A stretch of 36,890 nt of DNA from Myroides sp. (GTDB taxonomy: Bacteria > Bacteroidota > Bacteroidia > Flavobacteriales > Flavobacteriaceae): positions 1 to 36,890 of the forward strand of contig JAHAYQ010000207.1 of the NCBI GenBank assembly GCA_018384465.1, given 5' to 3'. The position numbers and the translations under genes are program-made. Below, piece after piece: positions 1 through 9,648 of this stretch. Below the pieces are notes generated by a model, which saw only the letters and a program-made list of their open reading frames with translations, was not told where the DNA came from and made no database searches. How positions within the stretch are numbered: position 1 is the first letter of the stretch; every line of letters starts with the position of its first letter.

Positions 1-270
1 GATCTGAAGTTGACAAAAGATGGTAAGAAATTTATCCGCCGCGCCAGCAAATTCGAAGTGCCGATAGAGGTACACGACGAGGAAAACGAGATCATGGAAG
101 GCGCAGGTGCGACCTGTGCCGCAGCGGACGAAGTGCTGTTCTCCATCCTGAAAGACATCCGTCGCAAAGAGGCAAAGAAGAGCGATGTGCCGCCGTTCGT
201 CATTTTCCAAGACCCGAGTCTGGTATCAAACAAATACAATTATGGGAATCTAACCCTGTCGAGCATATAA
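1..270 (+). pseudogene. recQ: RecQ-type ATP-dependent DNA helicase, C-terminal (HRDC) fragment; 5' end outside window, 3' end replaced by unrelated sequence
   Basis: Translation 'AAADEVLFSILKDIRRKEAKKSDVPPFVIFQDPSL' matches the start of the RecQ HRDC domain. The expected continuation (such as 'EDMA..YP') is missing; from about nt 222 the sequence changes to AT-rich DNA and the frame stops at 270. Confidence 0.7.
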
Positions 271-455
271 AAACATACAATTTATTAAAAAATCATTCTG
301 ATAAAATTCCAACTGGAATTTATCCAAGTTTTTTATTTACTAAAGAAGATATAGTTTCAATGGCTAATTTTGTAAAAATTGATGGTAATTATGATGTAAG
401 TGAAGAAGGGAGACAATTATCTGAAAAAGGGTTGATTTTTTTCAATATAAAATAG
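219..455 (+). pseudogene. Orphan C-terminal coding fragment fused just after the recQ break
   Basis: Open frame from 219 to the TAG at 453-455 (…GIKQIQLWESNPVEHIKTYNLLKNHSDKIPTGIYPSFLFTKEDIVSMANFVKIDGNYDVSEEGRQLSEKGLIFFNIK*). It is in a different frame from recQ and lacks its own start. Family not recognised. Confidence 0.35.
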
Positions 456-498
456 TTTTACTTTCAAGATATTTCAAGAATATATCCAATATAAAACA

Positions 499-530
499 AA
501 AAACCCACACTTTTGCAAGTGTGGGTTAAT
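499..530 (-). terminator. Intrinsic terminator downstream of tRNA-Arg
   Basis: Near-perfect stem AACCCACACTT-ttgc-AAGTGTGGGTT, followed on the minus strand by a T-rich tract (TTTTTTGTTTT). Confidence 0.7.
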
Positions 531-540
531 TAAAGATCAG

Positions 541-614
541 TGATCCAGTCAGGATTCGAACCTGAGACCTACTGCTTAGAAGGCAGTTGCTCTATCCAGC
601 TGAGCTACTGGACC
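541..614 (-). tRNA. tRNA-Arg (anticodon TCT)
   Basis: Reverse complement GGTCCAGTAGCTCAGCTGGATAGAGCAACTGCCTTCTAAGCAGTAGGTCTCAGGTTCGAATCCTGACTGGATCA folds as a cloverleaf: acceptor GGTCCAG/CTGGATC, anticodon loop CTTCTAA, TTCGAAT T-loop. Confidence 0.95.
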
Positions 615-645
615 GATCCAAAACTTTCCATTACTAGAAATTTTG

Positions 646-659
646 TCGGGGTGGCAGGA
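646..659 (-). other. tRNA-Pro-like 3'-end remnant; candidate ICE attachment site
   Basis: Reverse complement TCCTGCCACCCCGA resembles the 3' T-arm plus acceptor strand (CACCCCG + A) of a tRNA-Pro. The rest of the tRNA is absent to the right. Confidence 0.4.
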
Positions 660-1231
660 CGAAAATCCTATCACTCAAATATCTATAAATCAATAAATTG
701 ACTTCTTTATTCAAGAACTACTCACCGTTTTACTCACATACAGTTTGTAATTCGATGGTGCAAATATAGCCAACATAACCAAATGAGCAATACATTTTGG
801 TGCTTTTTTTATTAAAAAAAACAGCTAAAACAAAGACAACTGATAATTTATCACTTAGTAAACAAAGCTTATTTAGTAACAATGATTATTCGGCCTTATT
901 TTGTGTTATTTCCCCTTAATCAGCGATAAATATATAATAAGTTATACCTTATTGGTTTCTTAATTGGTACCAAAAAACTATATAAATTCTTTCCACTGAG
1001 AACATGTGATATAAAAAGTGGATATTTGGTATCATTGACACATTTTGCAAATTCCAGTGATAAATAAAGCCGCTTCAGGCTGGTATTGCTGTGTGTGGCA
1101 AAGGTACTTCCATACATTTTAGGTTTTTGCTATTGTAACAAATATACCTAAAATATATCCCACGTAGCTATAGAACGGCGATTTTGAAAATACATCTGTA
1201 AATAAGTTAATATTTACTTATAAATTAAAAA

Positions 1232-1266
1232 CCAACACTACCAAAATAAGAATTTGGTAGTGTTGG
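1232..1266 (-). terminator. Intrinsic terminator of the minus-strand helicase/methylase operon
   Basis: Perfect 14-bp stem CCAACACTACCAAA/TTTGGTAGTGTTGG with 7-nt loop; minus-strand T-tract follows (TTTTTAATTT), just after the stop at 1295. Confidence 0.8.
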
Positions 1267-1294
1267 AATCTATAATGAAATATAGTTCTCAATA

Positions 1295-3367
1295 TTAATT
1301 CAATATCCCTGATTTAATTCCAACTCCACTTATCGATAATTGTTGTATAGCTCTACTTGCCGCAACATAAAACAATGATTTTTCTGTTTTAAGGATCTGC
1401 GATTTTTCAATTTGGGATAAGCTAGCATAATCAAAAGGTAATCTAGGGAATGTCCGGTCATTTACATCAACAAGAAAAACATGTTTAAACTCCAATCCTT
1501 TTAGTCCATGAAAAGTAGCAATTCTAATTCCTTCATTTGTAGAATTTAGAAGATGTTTGTCTACATAAGGAATTCCGTTCTGATGAAGATAATTTCTAAA
1601 ATCATTAACGCTATCTCTTGTACGTGCTGCTATTACTATTTCATTGTAATGTACGCCGTCTTCTAAAAGCGATACAAGTTCTTCTTTAACAGCTGCAAGT
1701 TCTTCTTCTTTGGATGAAAAAAGCTTATATACTGGTTTTGGTCCATGGAAAAGCGATAGATAACCAGCTTTAGATTCCTCCTCACCATCAAAATCATCAT
1801 ATTTTTCATCTAAGATGACTGACATGGCTAAATTCTTTATCTCTTCTGTAGTGCGGTAATTAATACGCAAACGCTTGCTTCTTTTTCCCCTTATATTGAT
1901 TCCAGCTTTCGAAAAATTAATTTTACGATCATAGATATTCTGCAATGGGTCACCTACCAAAAATAAATCATTTTCTCCTTCTGAAGTCAATGATCGAATG
2001 AAAGTAAGTTCAACATTTGAAAAATCTTGTAATTCATCTACTATAACGTGAGAAAAAATATTTTTCCCATTTTCTTTTAAATAATTGGAAACCATATTAT
2101 AGATCTCTTCTTTATAATAGAGATTACTAGCTGATTTCTTAGTTAAAAACAATTCGATAAGCTTCCAAATTTCTAATCGCTGTTTTCGAGAAATTGCTTT
2201 TCCTCTGCCTATACGGCTTGCTTTTAGATATTCGGAACTTGTGTGTACATTTTGAATTAACACAACTTCTTCGAATTCTTCTTTCAAAAAAGTATCATCA
2301 AAAGAAGCTAAATTCTCTTCTAATACTTCCTCCCAAATCTCGTCTGGTTTTTTCACGGCATTCATACCAAACACTTTATCCGTAGGTTGTCTTATGTTAA
2401 ATTCTTGTGATAATTGAAATGCTAAAGCATCAATATTTAGAATTTTAAATTGTTGTGGTGGTATTTCTAAATCACCAGCCAAAGCAGATAAGCTTTCACT
2501 TAATTCCTTTGTGAATGTGGTAAATAAAATTGGCAATTCTGATGTTTTTTGCTCTGCTAAATATTTTAATCTATGCAATGCAGCCACCGTTTTTCCAGTA
2601 CCAGCACCACCTGATATTTTAACAGCCCCTTTAAAGTCACCATTTACAACAGCAGATTGCGAAGGATGCAAATAATATTTCCATTTATGTAATGATCCAC
2701 GAAGAGCTTCATTCAGAATTTCATCATTTGTAAACTCAATAAATGAACGAGCATTGTTCTTACTACCTAATGCATCGTCAATCTGCTTACCCTGTAAAAT
2801 ATCTGTTTTCAAACTTTCAATGGAAGCACCATCAAGTAGGTAAAAAAGGTTTTCAAAAGCATCTACAGGTAGGTAAACTTCTAATTTTTCTAATTCAACA
2901 ATATCATTTACCTTCAATACCGATGGCATTAATACTTCTGGGACACCAATAGCTATCAAATCATCCTGTGTATAAACATTCATAAATAAAGATGTGTCCA
3001 GTCTAGGTGCTTGTGAAGGCTCGATGGTAACGGTTTCGTCTACACTGAATACTTGGTAGGCTTGAGTTTGCTCATTCCAATCAATTACCTTGTTTTTTGC
3101 CCAATCCATTGCCTCATCGTGATTGTCAACCCAAACCAATAAATACAATTCACCGGGTGTAACTTCTTTTAAAATAGCACGGTATTTTTGATCCACTCTT
3201 GCAGTACGCAGCGATTGATCTTTGAATGTACTAATTGATTCGAGATTAAGTGCCGAACTTTTAGAATTGGTTCTGAATTTACTTATAAACTCAGTTATCT
3301 TACTTTGCGTTCCTTTATTGATATTTAAGAATGCATCCCAAAATTTGTCGTAAATAAATAACTTCAT
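1295..3367 (-). CDS. UvrD/Rep-like superfamily 1 DNA helicase with RelE/ParE-like N-terminal domain
   Basis: Walker A 'GGAGTGKT', Walker B 'VIVDELQDF', motif III 'VGDPLQNIYD', 'INYRTTEEI', 'ATFHGLKGLEFKHVFLVD', 'LFYVAASRA'. N-terminal ~100 aa ('ALNLESI..FKDQSLRTARVDQKYRAILKE…YLLVWVDNHDEAMDWA') resembles a RelE/ParE toxin fold. ATGA 4-nt overlap with the upstream gene. Confidence 0.85.
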   Translation of the reverse strand: MKLFIYDKFWDAFLNINKGTQSKITEFISKFRTNSKSSALNLESISTFKDQSLRTARVDQKYRAILKEVTPGELYLLVWVDNHDEAMDWAKNKVIDWNEQTQAYQVFSVDETVTIEPSQAPRLDTSLFMNVYTQDDLIAIGVPEVLMPSVLKVNDIVELEKLEVYLPVDAFENLFYLLDGASIESLKTDILQGKQIDDALGSKNNARSFIEFTNDEILNEALRGSLHKWKYYLHPSQSAVVNGDFKGAVKISGGAGTGKTVAALHRLKYLAEQKTSELPILFTTFTKELSESLSALAGDLEIPPQQFKILNIDALAFQLSQEFNIRQPTDKVFGMNAVKKPDEIWEEVLEENLASFDDTFLKEEFEEVVLIQNVHTSSEYLKASRIGRGKAISRKQRLEIWKLIELFLTKKSASNLYYKEEIYNMVSNYLKENGKNIFSHVIVDELQDFSNVELTFIRSLTSEGENDLFLVGDPLQNIYDRKINFSKAGINIRGKRSKRLRINYRTTEEIKNLAMSVILDEKYDDFDGEEESKAGYLSLFHGPKPVYKLFSSKEEELAAVKEELVSLLEDGVHYNEIVIAARTRDSVNDFRNYLHQNGIPYVDKHLLNSTNEGIRIATFHGLKGLEFKHVFLVDVNDRTFPRLPFDYASLSQIEKSQILKTEKSLFYVAASRAIQQLSISGVGIKSGILN

Positions 3368-6300
3368 AATTTAATCGTATTAATTTCTTCGGGTTTATAA
3401 ATCGTAAATCCTGCCTCCTGTAATATTTTTTCTGCCTCCTGTGAGCTTGGATTTATCGCTATTTTGATACTTTGTAAAATAAAATCAGCATCTGCCAATA
3501 CATTTCCATCATCATCTACCCACGAATCCAAAAAGTCAGCGTTTTCTTGATGAATCAGGTCTTTTGTAATGGCCTGATCAATTAATGAATGAAGATACGA
3601 ATCATACATCTCTAACACTTCCGATTTCCATTCTGCTGAACTTTCATTTTCTATCTGTTCATTATTTAATGCTGCAACATCAGAAGACTGGAATACATTA
3701 AACAAGCTCCAATAAAATTGCCATTGTGCTTTGTCTATATATTCAAATGAAGTGTTATTTGCAAGATGAATAATTTGCTGCTTGCCCATATTCACCCAAA
3801 TCTTCCATTCACCAAAAGAATAGGTATAATTATACTGGACAGGAACCAACGCATTGAAATCTTTTACTCTATTTTCTCGGATATAACTATCTTGTGTCAG
3901 TTTCTTTGCAACAATCAGATCGAGCTGTTCCGGATTAAAAGATGGTTCTAAGAATTTATTCGTCCAAGAGCCTAAATAATAAAACCATGATTTATTCCAA
4001 ATGGAAATTGGATGTGTCAAAGCTAATAAAATCCGATCAACATTATTCGATGCCAAAGCATAGTTTACCCTGTCTTCGACATTGATCGTCTGCAATAACT
4101 TTGTGTAATGTGGTAAGAAATCGCCTTTATACTTTTGGGCAATTTCATCCAATGCTAATTTATCACCTTCCAATTGCTTTTGAAATAGATTTAAATCTTC
4201 CCAGGTCAATGTCCAAGTCGTAAATTCAGGTTGGTCAACAATAGCTTTTCTAATATTAATATCACGTTCAAAAACATTGTGTTCTTCTGAGGCGTGATAC
4301 TGATAACCGTCCAAATAAACCGCTACTTTTTTAATGCGATCTTGATACTCCTGACCTTGATAGCGGTAACTTCCACATACAATTAAAAAGTCTGTTCTCG
4401 TACTATAGGCAATCCCATCTTTTGGTCCCAAAACGACTTGAGGTCGTATCCAATATACCGCATCAATATCATTTTTATTGATTTTTAATTCGTAAAAAAC
4501 AGTACCGCTTTCTCTTTTCTCTATAAGTGAATACCCCTCTTGATTCTCTGCATAAACAGACAATAATTTGATAAAACGTTCTTCCAATTCAGATTCTTCG
4601 ATCTTTCCTGAATTGGTAATAGAGGTCAATCCGTGGTTATTCTTTATCCATTCTTCTGTTTTATCAACTATTTTAGCAAACCATTTTTCCGCACGCTCTC
4701 TGCTTAGGTCTTCGCGATTGTATTGATTTCCATAACTGTAAATACACTTATAACATCCATCATGCCCCTCCAATTGACAAGAACAATCTCGTATAGCCTC
4801 ATAGCCTCGTTGAAGTAACAAAGTAAATTCTTGATGGTCGAATAATTGTTCCAGATATCCAGTACCTCCTGGGATTGTATCGAATAACAAAAGAAATCGG
4901 TCAAATTTATCTGTATGCTGATTAAATTCCCGATATGACTGAATATGGATATGTCCAGGATTTCCTTTAAAATATTTCTTCAATCCAAGCTCCAATCCAG
5001 CTTGAAACATTCGAACATCTGTTTCACTATTAAATTCCTGAACAGGTAAAACAATTTTCAAAACCTCAGTTTTCATTTCTCTGAAAAAGTAAACTTCTTC
5101 AAAAACACCGATATTACTTGGGTCGTATTGAACATCACGATGCTTACAGTAACCATAGTGAAATTCCCTTGCTTCTCTAACCAAATGTGTAGCTGAAATC
5201 GACTTACCACAATGTTTACAGGTGACGAAACCTCTTGTTAATGCTTCAGTATCATTTATTTTAATTTTACGAGCGTCACTACCATCACTCCGTCCATAAT
5301 TTATGGAAGTAATCGTGGCACTTCTCACATATTCAATACCAAATGGAATATCCTTTAACACCCAAGCTCCTGCGGATGTATTGTTATCAAGCAACACATG
5401 ATCGATGATTTGATACTGTGTTCTATCTCGATCGTCATTAGAATCACTCAAAGTTGCCTTTGCGGCATTATTGAATGATTTAACATTTGTCATCTTCACA
5501 AAAGCATGCACATTTGAAGACGAAGCCCAAGATAAATCGCCACATTTCGGACAATTTCCCGTTTTTGCCAAAGCAGCCAATTCAATGTGGTCACATTTTG
5601 AACAGAATCTTTTCTTGTGATAATTTTCCTGATCAGCCCAATCGAATGTATTAACCCCAGAAATTTCAAATCGATAACCTTGCGTATAAAAAAAGTTTTC
5701 TGGAGCCAATTCCTTAATCGCCTGAGAAGCTGAACGTACTAACTCGAAATCTTTGTTTGGATGAAGATTCGTGCTTTCTTCAACAGGTGAACTTAATACA
5801 TGCGCATTTAGCCGAACACCCGTTTCTGGAAAAGCATAATTAGGCAACACACCTACATTGGTGAAATGTTCTAAAATATTACGTGCGGAAATTGACTTTT
5901 TGATGCCGTTTAGATTTCGCTTTTCTTTTACATATTCATCGTATAAAGGATCTCCTTTAGCTAGATTGAGAGTTTTTACCTCATCGTCAATATCCTTTTT
6001 ACGCTTCTCAACATCGAATATCTCTGCTTTTATTTGTATAAACACATCCAATAGTTCACTGTAAAAACTGCCCGATTGCAAAGCATTTTGTATTGCTGGG
6101 AATATGTTTTCCTTGATTCGAACATCATATTGTTTCAGAAAGTTAGTAACCAACAAAAGCGAATGATCGGATATAAATTTTGATAAGCGATTGATAAAAA
6201 AATCAGCAGCAGTCAAATCTTTACTTTGCAACTTGAGATCCCTAACAAAAGTAGGAATCGTATTTTCATTAGGATTCTGAGAAGTCCAACTATCAAAACA

Positions 6301-9300
6301 ATAAGCCGTAAAATGTCTTCTCAAAATATCCTTCGCTTCCAAGTAACAACCGGGCGTATTTACCTCTCCAATCATCATTTCTAACGGATCGGTAAAATAA
6401 TATAAGTCGTGATTTTGATTTTTCGCAAAGTTTACAATCACGGCCGATCCGGAACTACGACCAGCACGTCCTACACGCTGTAAGAAATTTGATGGTAAGG
6501 GCGGAATACTGTTATTATAAGCCGTATTCAAATTCCCAATATCAATCCCCATTTCCAAAGTACTAGTCGCTACCAAAGCGTTCACAGAATTGAATTTAGG
6601 TCTTGTCTTAAAATCGACTTCCAGACGTTCTCTTATACTTCTTTCCAACAAACCGGTGTGTTCTTTCGCAAAAACACGAGGTGAACGCGTACGGTTATAA
6701 ACGTCCTTATAATAATTATTTTTTGGTTGCGAGGTCAATTGGTAATGCCCAATACAACGATAGCTTACACAACTGCCATTAGCAATCACATCTTCATCAT
6801 CATAGGTATATTGGGTGTCTTCACAGACATCACAATTGTAAACTTTAATATTCTTATGAACCCAAATTGCTTCGGGTGAAATGCCGTAATTCAGTTGGTC
6901 TCCAGAGGTAGCACAATTCAATATACCTACCGATAAAAGTGCCTGCGTCCACTGTTCGAAAAATTCATTCACAAAATCAACTGTAACGGCTGCTTGCGGA
7001 AAACTTTTCTGAAAATACGAATGAAACCAATTGGATGTCCTTGCTCTAGTTGTGTCCAATAAATTATCTCTCGATTGTTGGTTGGTCAACAATTTCGGAA
7101 AACGTGCACGAGGACCAAATTTTGGATTGAGAAAATGCCGACCATCCTTTTGCCAGTTCAAGTCCCATAGACTTAATCTATCATTTCTAAATTTTGAAAG
7201 GTAAGGATGATCAATCGCACCTCTGTTTCGAGCTCGATGCAAAATAAGATTAGTTAAGCGAATCGTGTTTTCTTTATTTATGCTACCACTAACATCATTA
7301 GCTGCAATCCACTCAGATAGTTGATTCCATGTGTTTTCTAATTTTTCTTTATCAAAATAAACAGATGATGCACCAGTTTTTTCCAGCGTACGACCAATTT
7401 TTGAATTAAATCCAAATTCAGAATAGATTTCCCAACGTACCCGCTCATCAAATTCTTTCAAAAAATGAGGAGCGTAATTTCTACCGACCAAATAATCTTT
7501 TGGGGAAGATTTACCAATATAATCTTTAGGATAAAAACGATAGAAATAAGCAGGTAATGATTCTTTTCCAGATTCATCTGCATGCTGTTTCCAATAATTG
7601 ATAAAAGTATCTGCCAACTCATCTAATCGAATAGCATCGTTTTGTTGATTAATTACTTTTTGTACCGAACCTCTCAACGCAAAACGATAATTTCGACCTT
7701 CTACAAAACCAGCTTGATGTGCTGCATCTTGAACAGAATTGGTAAAGGCTAAAACTTTTCGTCCATTATCGCTCGATTTATCTAAATCGGTTGCCAAAGT
7801 TTGACTGATCGCAATAGAGCTCAAGGTCGGAATTTTAGTACCTACTATAGCTACCGTTCCTGATGAATTACAACAAGGACATATTTCTTCTATTTTATTT
7901 TCCTTTAGTTTTCTTACAGCTTGGATTGCCAAACCGTCCTCATTATCATCTATAATTTTTAGTGTAATTGGATTGATTTTGATGGAAAGATTATCATCCG
8001 GTTGGTAACCTGTTGCTTGAAAATCTTCTAACCTCAATTCATCTTTCGGCAATATGAAATAGACATTCTTATTTCTGGAAAAGTATTTTTCGTAAACTTC
8101 ATTAATGTCTTTTGTAAAAGCATCACTGTTTTCTAATTTTACACCCAACCAACCCGAGTTATTACATTCTCTACAATACCACGGCGGTAAAGCAGCTAAT
8201 TCTTGATTGGCATCTACCTGATCACGGAAAGAAAATTTCGCTTTTTCTTCCAATGTGTATTGTACACCGCTCAATTCTCGTATCCAAAATTGGATTTGCA
8301 AATACATAAAAGGTGAGCGGGGATTGTCAATATCCTTTGCTTTAGAAATCAATGCCAATAATGATTCTAAAACACGTTCTTTAGGATTGTACTGATGCTC
8401 AACATCCCATTGTGGTAATTTCCTATACGATTCATTGGTAATAGAAAGTTCACGGATGATGTCCGTTATGGTTTTGATTCCAGTTCCTTTGTTTATCGTC
8501 ACCACCAAATCACGAACAATTTTTAGATGCAAAAGACCTTGTGCCAATTGGTTTGCATCTTGCTGCCAGAACTCGATATGCTTTTGTATAAAAGCCTCAA
8601 AGCCGTCATCTTCCTGATAGGTCAACTCTTTTAGCCTATTGGGCAGAGGAATAAAATCGTTGAGCAATTCTTCCTCACCAAAAAATTGATGAGGTGAGAT
8701 TCTATTTTCTGTGATAATTGCATCGGTTCCGATGGACTCCCCGAATATTTTTGTCGCATAATCTGCCAGTAACTCTGGTGCTTCGACTCCTGTACCAATA
8801 GTCGCCGATGTACCTACAGCACATAATTGATTAGCAGGCAGAGCCAGCTTTAATTTTAATCGACGAATCAGATTGGCAACATCCGTACCTTGCGCACCAT
8901 CGTAGGTGTGCAACTCATCCAAAACCAAAAATTGAAACAAAGAAGTGTCGTTGAAATTATGTATCCATAAACGATGGAAATTATGCTTCATCAAAGCATA
9001 ATCCAACATCTTGAAATTGGTTAATAGAATATCTGGTGGTGCATCCAAAATACTATCTCGATGTTCGATAATATGATCAGCTCCCATTATTTTAGGGAAT
9101 TGTCCTTTGGGACCATTCCCTTCTCCAATGAAAAGTCCCGCTCTGATTTTGCCTTTCAACCGAGGATCTTCGTCTATCATTTCTGCCAAACGTTTTGCCT
9201 GATCGGTAGCCAAAGCATTCATCGGATAAAGGATAATGACTTTAATACCCGGACGATGTTGATGCTGAAAGCAATAATCCAACATCGGATAAAGAAAAGC

Positions 9301-9630
9301 CTCCGTTTTTCCCGAACCTGTTCCGGTAGTAACAATTGTTGCTTCAGGAGATTTATTCTTTGTGGATAGTCGTGTCCAGGCTTTTACTTGATGGTCATAA
9401 GGCGGCCATGTTGGCTTTATGGTAAGCGGAATGGCGTCAATCTCTTCTGTCTTTGCTTTTACAAAACGGAGCTTTAACGACACAAATGGCCCTTTGAACA
9501 TCCCTTGCGTGGGATGATCTATAAAATCATCAAACGCATTTGCTACCTGCTTTTTCCTAAAGGTAAAAGTAGCTTGCAGATACGATTTGATCGATTCCCG
9601 TATTTCTATGGCTTGCTGTAAACTTAGCAT
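3364..9630 (-). CDS. Very large DEAD/DEAH helicase with DUF1998 (MZB) domain, DrmA/DrmB- or DruE-like, with possible C-terminal nuclease-like domain
   Basis: 'TTGTGSGKTEAF' (Walker A), 'LVLDELHTYDGAQGTD' (DELH box), 'VGTSATIG', 'ATSTLEMGIDIG', 'QRVGRAGRSSGSA'. Cys cluster 'CSCQLEGHDGCYKCIYSYGNQYNRE' typical of DUF1998, plus several CxxC motifs. C-terminal 'TDFLIV…KKVAVYLDGYQYHA…ERDINIRKA'. Confidence 0.85.
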   Translation of the reverse strand: MLSLQQAIEIRESIKSYLQATFTFRKKQVANAFDDFIDHPTQGMFKGPFVSLKLRFVKAKTEEIDAIPLTIKPTWPPYDHQVKAWTRLSTKNKSPEATIVTTGTGSGKTEAFLYPMLDYCFQHQHRPGIKVIILYPMNALATDQAKRLAEMIDEDPRLKGKIRAGLFIGEGNGPKGQFPKIMGADHIIEHRDSILDAPPDILLTNFKMLDYALMKHNFHRLWIHNFNDTSLFQFLVLDELHTYDGAQGTDVANLIRRLKLKLALPANQLCAVGTSATIGTGVEAPELLADYATKIFGESIGTDAIITENRISPHQFFGEEELLNDFIPLPNRLKELTYQEDDGFEAFIQKHIEFWQQDANQLAQGLLHLKIVRDLVVTINKGTGIKTITDIIRELSITNESYRKLPQWDVEHQYNPKERVLESLLALISKAKDIDNPRSPFMYLQIQFWIRELSGVQYTLEEKAKFSFRDQVDANQELAALPPWYCRECNNSGWLGVKLENSDAFTKDINEVYEKYFSRNKNVYFILPKDELRLEDFQATGYQPDDNLSIKINPITLKIIDDNEDGLAIQAVRKLKENKIEEICPCCNSSGTVAIVGTKIPTLSSIAISQTLATDLDKSSDNGRKVLAFTNSVQDAAHQAGFVEGRNYRFALRGSVQKVINQQNDAIRLDELADTFINYWKQHADESGKESLPAYFYRFYPKDYIGKSSPKDYLVGRNYAPHFLKEFDERVRWEIYSEFGFNSKIGRTLEKTGASSVYFDKEKLENTWNQLSEWIAANDVSGSINKENTIRLTNLILHRARNRGAIDHPYLSKFRNDRLSLWDLNWQKDGRHFLNPKFGPRARFPKLLTNQQSRDNLLDTTRARTSNWFHSYFQKSFPQAAVTVDFVNEFFEQWTQALLSVGILNCATSGDQLNYGISPEAIWVHKNIKVYNCDVCEDTQYTYDDEDVIANGSCVSYRCIGHYQLTSQPKNNYYKDVYNRTRSPRVFAKEHTGLLERSIRERLEVDFKTRPKFNSVNALVATSTLEMGIDIGNLNTAYNNSIPPLPSNFLQRVGRAGRSSGSAVIVNFAKNQNHDLYYFTDPLEMMIGEVNTPGCYLEAKDILRRHFTAYCFDSWTSQNPNENTIPTFVRDLKLQSKDLTAADFFINRLSKFISDHSLLLVTNFLKQYDVRIKENIFPAIQNALQSGSFYSELLDVFIQIKAEIFDVEKRKKDIDDEVKTLNLAKGDPLYDEYVKEKRNLNGIKKSISARNILEHFTNVGVLPNYAFPETGVRLNAHVLSSPVEESTNLHPNKDFELVRSASQAIKELAPENFFYTQGYRFEISGVNTFDWADQENYHKKRFCSKCDHIELAALAKTGNCPKCGDLSWASSSNVHAFVKMTNVKSFNNAAKATLSDSNDDRDRTQYQIIDHVLLDNNTSAGAWVLKDIPFGIEYVRSATITSINYGRSDGSDARKIKINDTEALTRGFVTCKHCGKSISATHLVREAREFHYGYCKHRDVQYDPSNIGVFEEVYFFREMKTEVLKIVLPVQEFNSETDVRMFQAGLELGLKKYFKGNPGHIHIQSYREFNQHTDKFDRFLLLFDTIPGGTGYLEQLFDHQEFTLLLQRGYEAIRDCSCQLEGHDGCYKCIYSYGNQYNREDLSRERAEKWFAKIVDKTEEWIKNNHGLTSITNSGKIEESELEERFIKLLSVYAENQEGYSLIEKRESGTVFYELKINKNDIDAVYWIRPQVVLGPKDGIAYSTRTDFLIVCGSYRYQGQEYQDRIKKVAVYLDGYQYHASEEHNVFERDINIRKAIVDQPEFTTWTLTWEDLNLFQKQLEGDKLALDEIAQKYKGDFLPHYTKLLQTINVEDRVNYALASNNVDRILLALTHPISIWNKSWFYYLGSWTNKFLEPSFNPEQLDLIVAKKLTQDSYIRENRVKDFNALVPVQYNYTYSFGEWKIWVNMGKQQIIHLANNTSFEYIDKAQWQFYWSLFNVFQSSDVAALNNEQIENESSAEWKSEVLEMYDSYLHSLIDQAITKDLIHQENADFLDSWVDDDGNVLADADFILQSIKIAINPSSQEAEKILQEAGFTIYKPEEINTIKL

Positions 9631-9648
9631 CTATATTATTCTTTTTCT

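Noticed and set aside
920-1117. 65-aa minus-strand ORF in the region between the tRNA and the operon
   Set aside because: No recognisable domain and AT-rich non-coding context; probably a chance ORF.
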